Source: Blastococcus sp. CT_GayMR20 (lineage in GTDB: Bacteria > Actinomycetota > Actinomycetes > Mycobacteriales > Geodermatophilaceae). From it: DNA of 11,598 nucleotides. The notes beneath the pieces are model-generated. The model saw nothing but the letters and a program-made list of their open reading frames with translations, was not told the origin of the DNA and did not search any database. This document shows, in pieces, positions 7,500 to 11,598 of the stretch. Where the stretch lies: contig NZ_SPQM01000145.1 in assembly GCF_004570345.1 (NCBI RefSeq), positions 1-11,598 of the forward strand, given 5' to 3'. The position numbers and the translations under genes were made by a program. Position 1 is the stretch's first letter; each line of letters opens with the position of its first letter.

Positions 7500-9034
7500 T
7501 GATCGAGGCCCCTGACCTCTCCCTCGCGGCGCTGGCCCCGCTGCTGTTCGTCTTCGGCGCGGCCTGCATCGGTGTCCTCGTCGAGGCGTTCTGGCCGCGG
7601 GACTCCCGTCACCCGGTCCAGGTCACCGTGGCGCTGGTGGGCACCGTCGGCGGGCTGGTCTGCACCCTGCTGCTGGCCGGGACCCGCGAGGTGACTGCCG
7701 CCGGCGCCCTCGCCGTCGACGGGGCCGGGCTGTTCCTGCAGGCGACGATCGCCGGCCTCGGCGCGCTGGCGATCCTGCTCTTCGCCGAGCGCGCGCTGGA
7801 CCCGGCGCGGTCGGCGTTCGTGACCTCGGCCGCGGTGCCGGCGGGCAGCCCGCGCGACCGGGAACTGCTCACCTCGACCCGGGTGCAGACCGAGGTCTAC
7901 CCGCTGGCGACGTTCGCCATCGGCGGCATGATGCTGTTCACCGCCGCGAACGACCTGCTCGTCATGTTCGTCGCGCTGGAGGTGCTCAGCCTCCCGCTCT
8001 ACCTGATCAGCGGGATGGCGCGCCGCCGCCGGCTGCTGTCGCAGGAGGCGGCGGTCAAGTACTTCCTCCTCGGCGCCTTCGCCTCGGCCTTCTTCCTGTA
8101 CGGCCTGGCGCTGGTCTACGGCGCCACGGGCAGCGTGCGACTGAGCGACATCCGCGAGGCCTCCGTCGCCGAGGGCGGCGACGTCCTGCTGATCCTCGGG
8201 CTGGCCCTGCTGATCGTCGGCCTGCTCTTCAAGGCCAGCGTCGCCCCGTTCCACACCTGGACGCCGGACGTCTACCAGGGCGCCCCGACCCCGGTCACCG
8301 CCTTCATGGCCGCCTGCACCAAGGTCGCAGCGTTCGGCGCGATCCTCCGGCTGCTCTACGTCGCCTTCGGCACCAGCGAGTGGACGTGGCGGCCGCTCAT
8401 CTACGGCGTGGCGATCGCCTCGATGGTCATCGGCGCGATCCTGGGGCTCACCCAGACCGACCTCAAGCGGATGCTCGCCTACTCCTCCATCGCGCACGCC
8501 GGTTTCCTCCTCACCGGCGTGCTCGGGTTGGGCGCCGGCGACGGCTCCGGCCTGGCGGCCACGATGTTCTACCTGCTGACCTACGGGCTCACGACGATCG
8601 GCGCCTTCGCCGTCCTCACCCTGATCAGGGACGGCGACGGCGAGGCGACGCACCTGTCGCAGTGGGCGGGACTGGCCTCACGGTCACCCCTGGTGGCGGC
8701 CATCATGAGCCTCTTCCTGCTCGCGCTGGCCGGGATCCCGCTGACGGCCGGGTTCACCGGGAAGTTCGCGGTGTTCCGGGCGGCGATCGAGGAGGGGGCC
8801 TGGCCGCTCGTGGTGGTGGCCCTGCTGGCAAGTGCGGTGGCCGCCTTCTTCTACCTGCGGGTCATCGTGCTGATGTACTTCTCGCCGCCCGCGGCGGACG
8901 GTCCCACGGTCGGCGTGCCGGGCCTGCCGACGACGCTCGTCCTCGCGATCACCGCCACCGCGACTCTCGCGCTGGGCATCGTTCCCGGGTCGGTGCTCGA
9001 CCTCGCCGAGCGGGCGGCTATCTTCGTCGGTTGA
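7499..9034 (+). CDS. nuoN: NADH-quinone oxidoreductase subunit N (antiporter-like pump)
   Basis: NuoN is the antiporter-like subunit nearest NuoK. The product is 511 aa and polytopic. Landmarks are E161 in MFVALEVLSLPLYLISG, the RRRRLLSQEAAVKYFLLGAFASAFFLYG segment that follows, K245 in LFKASVAPFHTWTPDVYQGAPTPVTAF, and a late-helix region GIPLTAGFTGKFAVF. A polar insert of about 30 residues near 100-130 (DPARSAFVTSAAVPAGSPRD and onwards) lies between early helices; I believe actinobacterial NuoN proteins commonly have one. The ATG at 7499 is used because upstream codons in this frame are only nuoM read out of frame. The stop TGA (9032-9034) shares its A with the ATG of the polyprenyl synthase gene. 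Confidence 0.96.
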   Translation: MIEAPDLSLAALAPLLFVFGAACIGVLVEAFWPRDSRHPVQVTVALVGTVGGLVCTLLLAGTREVTAAGALAVDGAGLFLQATIAGLGALAILLFAERALDPARSAFVTSAAVPAGSPRDRELLTSTRVQTEVYPLATFAIGGMMLFTAANDLLVMFVALEVLSLPLYLISGMARRRRLLSQEAAVKYFLLGAFASAFFLYGLALVYGATGSVRLSDIREASVAEGGDVLLILGLALLIVGLLFKASVAPFHTWTPDVYQGAPTPVTAFMAACTKVAAFGAILRLLYVAFGTSEWTWRPLIYGVAIASMVIGAILGLTQTDLKRMLAYSSIAHAGFLLTGVLGLGAGDGSGLAATMFYLLTYGLTTIGAFAVLTLIRDGDGEATHLSQWAGLASRSPLVAAIMSLFLLALAGIPLTAGFTGKFAVFRAAIEEGAWPLVVVALLASAVAAFFYLRVIVLMYFSPPAADGPTVGVPGLPTTLVLAITATATLALGIVPGSVLDLAERAAIFVG

Positions 9035-10125
9035 TGACCGGAGCCCGTGCCGCAGTCGACGGCACCCCGACCGAGGCTGCACCTCACGGACCGGCCACGG
9101 AGAACACCCACGACTGGCACCGGATCTCCACCCCGGCGTCGTCGGTCGGCGCGTGGCTCCCCGAGGGAGCCCTCGGCAGCGCGCTCGCCGACGGGCTGGC
9201 CCGTGTCGAGGAGGCGCTGGCGACCGCGGTCGGCAGCGAACACCCCTTCGTCCGCGAGGCGGCCGGTCACCTGATGTCCGCGGGTGGCAAGCGGTTCCGC
9301 CCGATGCTGACCCTGCTGGCCGCCCAGCTGGGCGATCCACGCGCAGTCGGGGTGACCGAGGCGGCTGTCGTCTGCGAGCTGACCCACCTGGCGACGCTGT
9401 ACCACGACGACGTCATGGACGAGGCCTCCGTGCGCCGGGGGGCGCCGAGCGCCAACAGCCGCTGGTCGAACAGCATCGCGATCCTCACCGGCGACCTGCT
9501 CTTCGCCCGGGCGTCGGACCTCCTGGCCGACCTCGGCCCGGAGGCGGTGCGGATCCAGGCGCAGACCTTCGAGCGGCTGGTGACGGGGCAGATCCGGGAG
9601 ACCGTGGGTCCGCAGCCGGGCGACGACCCGGTCGACCACTACCTCGAGGTCCTCGCCGACAAGACCGGGTCGCTGGTCGCCACCTCGGCGCGCTTCGGGG
9701 CGAGCTTCGCCGGCGTCGAGGAGCCCCTCGTCGTCGCGCTCACCGCCTTCGGCGAGGAGGTCGGCGTCGCCTTCCAGCTGTCCGACGACCTGCTCGACAT
9801 CGTCAGCCAGGGCGGGGAGTCCGGGAAGTCGCCCGGCACCGACCTGCGCGAGGGGATCGCGACCCTGCCGGCGCTGTTCGCCCTCGCCGGCGACGACCCC
9901 GCCGACGCCCGACTGCGGGAGCTCGTCGGCCGGCCGGTCACCGACGACGGGGAGCACGCCGAGGCCCTGCAGCTCCTGCGTTCCTCGCAGGCGTTGGTCC
10001 GCGCCAACGACGTCCTGGCGCAGTACGCCGATCGCGCCCGCGCACGGCTGGACGCCGTGCCGCCCGGCGACGTGCGCGACGCGCTGTCGGCGCTGTGCGA
10101 CTACGTGGTGACGCGCACCAGCTGA
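9034..10125 (+). CDS. Polyprenyl diphosphate synthase (long-chain trans-isoprenyl transferase, probably for menaquinone)
   Basis: This is a class I trans-isoprenyl diphosphate synthase, which adds isopentenyl diphosphate units to an allylic primer in the cytoplasm. Visible motifs are GGKRFRP (K86, R89), the first Asp-rich motif D125-D126-V-M-D129 followed by an Arg pair (SVRRG), K210 in DKTGSL, and the second Asp-rich motif D251-D252-L-L-D255 followed by a lysine and GTDLREG. Residues at -5 and -4 of the first motif are Ala and Thr; small residues there go with long products (family knowledge). The ATG shares one base with the nuoN stop. No strong ribosome binding site precedes it, so translation probably depends on coupling. 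The first 35 residues or so are poorly conserved in character, so the true start could be slightly later. At 363 aa it is a normal length. Position after nuoN suggests menaquinone side-chain synthesis (C35-C45). The chain length and the grcC or hepT name cannot be decided from sequence. Confidence 0.92.
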   Translation: MTGARAAVDGTPTEAAPHGPATENTHDWHRISTPASSVGAWLPEGALGSALADGLARVEEALATAVGSEHPFVREAAGHLMSAGGKRFRPMLTLLAAQLGDPRAVGVTEAAVVCELTHLATLYHDDVMDEASVRRGAPSANSRWSNSIAILTGDLLFARASDLLADLGPEAVRIQAQTFERLVTGQIRETVGPQPGDDPVDHYLEVLADKTGSLVATSARFGASFAGVEEPLVVALTAFGEEVGVAFQLSDDLLDIVSQGGESGKSPGTDLREGIATLPALFALAGDDPADARLRELVGRPVTDDGEHAEALQLLRSSQALVRANDVLAQYADRARARLDAVPPGDVRDALSALCDYVVTRTS

Positions 10126-10137
10126 CGAAGGACCGCC

Positions 10138-11328
10138 ATGCCCACCACCACTCGCAAGCAAGCGGCGGGACCCTGCATGGCGGCCGTGGCGATGCTCCTG
10201 CTCGTAGCCGGGTGCAGCGGTGTCCAGGAGCCCGACGGCGGTCCGCGGCCCGCCCCGCCGCAGTCGTCGGTGCCGGGCAGCTCGTCGCCGGCCGAGGCGC
10301 CGGCGCTGGACGTCGCAGTCGTCGCCGACGGCCTCGACCACGCATGGGACGTCGTCCAGGCGCCCGACGGCACGCTGCTGGTCGACGAGCGCGCCGGCGG
10401 CCTGACCGCCGTGCTCCCGGACGGCGCCGTCCGGGAGGTGCGCGCCGACTTCGGCGACATCTTCGCCCGGGGGGAGACGGGCCTCATGGGTCTCGCGCTG
10501 GACCCGGGCTTCGCCGGGAACCGGCGCTTCTACAGCTGCCAGGGGGTCGTCGCGAACGGCCGCACGTCACTTCCCACCTCGATCGCGGTGATCGCCTGGA
10601 CCGCCGCCCCCGACTGGAGCTCCGCCACGCGCGTCGCCGACCCGCTGATCGGGGGCATTCCGGTGAACGAACGGTCGGGGCGGCACGGCGGATGCCGGCT
10701 GCGCTTCGACGACCAGGGCGGCTTGCTGATCGGCACCGGTGACAACGCCGTCGGCACCAACCCGCAGGATCCCCGCACGTGGGCCGGAAAGGTGCTGCTG
10801 GCCGACGCCATGACCGGCGAGGTCGCCGTCTGGACGCTCGGGCACCGCAACGTGCAGGGACTGGCCGTGCGGCCCGGTACAGGTCAGGTCTTCTCCGTCG
10901 AGCACGGTCCCGACCGCGACGACGAGGTGAACCTGCTGCGGGAGGGCGGCAACTACGGCTGGGACCCCGACGGGGACCGGACGTACGACGAGAGCGTGCC
11001 CATGACCGACCCGGCCATCGAGGGTGCGATCCCGGCGGTCTGGTCGTCCGGGGACTCCACGATCGCCGTCAGCGGGGCGACGTTCCTGGACGGCGACCAG
11101 TGGGGCGCCTACGACGGACTGCTCCTCGTCGGCGTGCTCAAGGGGCAGGGGGTGCTCGCCCTGCGGCTCGACGATGCCGGCGCCCTGCAGGAGCAGTTCC
11201 GCCTACCCGAGCTCGAGGGTGCGTACGGGCGGATCCGGAGCGTCCTGCAGGGCGGCGACGGCGCCCTCTACGTCACCACTGACAACGGTGGGAACGAGGA
11301 CAAGGTCCTGCGGGTGACACCGCGCTGA
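10138..11328 (+). CDS. Lipoprotein of the glucose/sorbosone (PQQ-dependent sugar) dehydrogenase family
   Basis: This is a 396-aa exported beta-propeller protein. The N-terminus has basic residues (R6, K7), a hydrophobic core and a lipobox ending VAGC, with C26 as the predicted lipidated residue. A Pro/Ser-rich linker follows, then the propeller from about residue 56. Family landmarks are LDHAWDVVQAPDGTLLV, GETGLMGLALDPGF, H183 in GRHGGCRLRF (aligned by motif with the catalytic His of soluble PQQ glucose dehydrogenase), IGTGDNAVG, H236 in LGHRNVQGLA and H256 in EHGPDRDDEVN. Family members oxidise sugars or aldoses with PQQ, but many bacterial homologues have unknown substrates and cofactor binding is unproven here. 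The mature part contains only two cysteines besides C26: C134, and C186 three residues after H183. The gene begins 12 bp after the polyprenyl synthase, with GAAGGA at 10127-10132, so co-transcription is likely. Confidence 0.88.
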   Translation: MPTTTRKQAAGPCMAAVAMLLLVAGCSGVQEPDGGPRPAPPQSSVPGSSSPAEAPALDVAVVADGLDHAWDVVQAPDGTLLVDERAGGLTAVLPDGAVREVRADFGDIFARGETGLMGLALDPGFAGNRRFYSCQGVVANGRTSLPTSIAVIAWTAAPDWSSATRVADPLIGGIPVNERSGRHGGCRLRFDDQGGLLIGTGDNAVGTNPQDPRTWAGKVLLADAMTGEVAVWTLGHRNVQGLAVRPGTGQVFSVEHGPDRDDEVNLLREGGNYGWDPDGDRTYDESVPMTDPAIEGAIPAVWSSGDSTIAVSGATFLDGDQWGAYDGLLLVGVLKGQGVLALRLDDAGALQEQFRLPELEGAYGRIRSVLQGGDGALYVTTDNGGNEDKVLRVTPR

Positions 11329-11329
11329 T

Positions 11330-11598
11330 TCAGGCCTCGACCGTCCAGGTGTCGTTGCCGACGAGGAGGGCGTCGAGGTCGGCAGGGGATGTGGTGCGGG
11401 CCTGGTCGAGCTGGTCGGCCATCATCGCGTCGTAGGTGGGCTTCTGGACGGACCGGAAGACGCCCATCGGCGTGTACCGCAGGTCCTGGGACGACAGCCG
11501 GGACAGCGCGAACGCGTAGGCGGGGTTCTCCCGGTGCGCGTCGTGGACCACGATGTCGGCCGGGTCGACCTGGTTGGTCTCGGCGATCCGCAGCCCGC
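11330..11598 (-). CDS. korB: 2-oxoacid:ferredoxin oxidoreductase beta subunit, C-terminal end (5' part outside window)
   Basis: The last 88 residues of a - strand gene are present, open to the right edge of the window. The visible sequence includes GLRIAETNQVDPADIVVHDA, NPAYAFALSRL, TPMGVFRSVQKPTYDAMM and the C-terminus LLVGNDTWTVEA. This matches my recollection of the C-terminal region of actinobacterial KorB (the Pro-Thr-Gly-Val-Phe-Arg and DTW endings). KorB is the thiamine-diphosphate subunit of KorAB, which oxidatively decarboxylates 2-oxoglutarate or another 2-oxoacid and reduces ferredoxin. The catalytic N-terminal region is outside the window, so substrate cannot be judged. The GTG at 11551 is internal to the frame and not the start. 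korA is expected beyond the right edge. The gene converges on the dehydrogenase gene with one base (11329) between stops. Confidence 0.85.
   Translation of the reverse strand, partial: GLRIAETNQVDPADIVVHDAHRENPAYAFALSRLSSQDLRYTPMGVFRSVQKPTYDAMMADQLDQARTTSPADLDALLVGNDTWTVEA

Noticed and set aside
7794..7890. Polar insert in NuoN as a possible foreign insertion
   Set aside because: I believe actinobacterial NuoN proteins commonly have a polar loop here. There are no flanking repeats and base composition looks the same as around it.
7403..8653. 416-codon - strand frame opposite nuoN
   Set aside because: Antisense to nuoN, without recognisable domains or a convincing ribosome binding site.
9153..10742. 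Long + strand frame overlapping the polyprenyl synthase and the lipoprotein gene
   Set aside because: It is an out-of-frame reading of two genes with clear motifs. The product is Arg/Gly/Ala/Pro-rich and resembles no protein I know.
11316..11353. Possible terminator: GACACC (11316-11321) pairing with GGTGTC (11348-11353)
   Set aside because: The stem has only 6 bp around a 26-nt loop and no T-run, and both arms are in coding sequence. Such pairs are expected by chance in this composition.

Overview
The window is GC-rich throughout (I estimate around 70% G+C, not computed), with very tightly packed genes and several GTG starts. Gene order, the actinobacterial style of the complex I subunits and the downstream neighbours point to a high-GC actinobacterium. 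A Geodermatophilaceae-like lineage (Blastococcus, Geodermatophilus, Modestobacter) is my best guess, but the sequence alone does not prove it.

Layout. Positions 1-9034 hold the distal half of a nuo operon for respiratory complex I (proton-pumping NADH:quinone oxidoreductase), in the canonical order: the end of nuoG, then nuoH, nuoI, nuoJ, nuoK, nuoL, nuoM and nuoN. Without a break, at 9034 a polyprenyl diphosphate synthase follows, its start codon sharing one base with the nuoN stop. After 12 bp comes a lipoprotein of the glucose/sorbosone (PQQ-type) dehydrogenase beta-propeller family (10138-11328). All ten genes lie on the + strand and most junctions overlap by 1-8 nt, so one long transcript with translational coupling is likely. 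At the right edge a - strand gene (11330-11598, incomplete) encodes the C-terminus of the beta subunit of a 2-oxoacid:ferredoxin oxidoreductase (KorB). It converges on the dehydrogenase gene with one base between the stop codons.

How the genes fit together. NuoG and NuoI belong to the peripheral iron-sulfur arm. NuoH and NuoI form the quinone-binding junction, and NuoJ, K, L, M and N form the membrane arm; the antiporter-like L, M and N carry the key Glu and Lys residues of proton pumping. The polyprenyl synthase plausibly makes the long isoprenoid tail of menaquinone, the acceptor used by complex I in actinobacteria. The exported dehydrogenase could be another donor to the respiratory chain, and KorAB makes reduced ferredoxin from 2-oxoacids. 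The theme is respiratory electron input and quinone supply.

There is no non-coding stretch longer than about 35 bp, and I see no RNA gene, mobile element, CRISPR array or long repeat. I found no clear evidence of a novel system. The points most worth a second look are the quinone-tail gene coupled to nuoN, the lipoprotein dehydrogenase with a cysteine beside its predicted catalytic histidine, the long soluble tails of NuoH and NuoJ, and a 14-codon reading frame bridging nuoL and nuoM.
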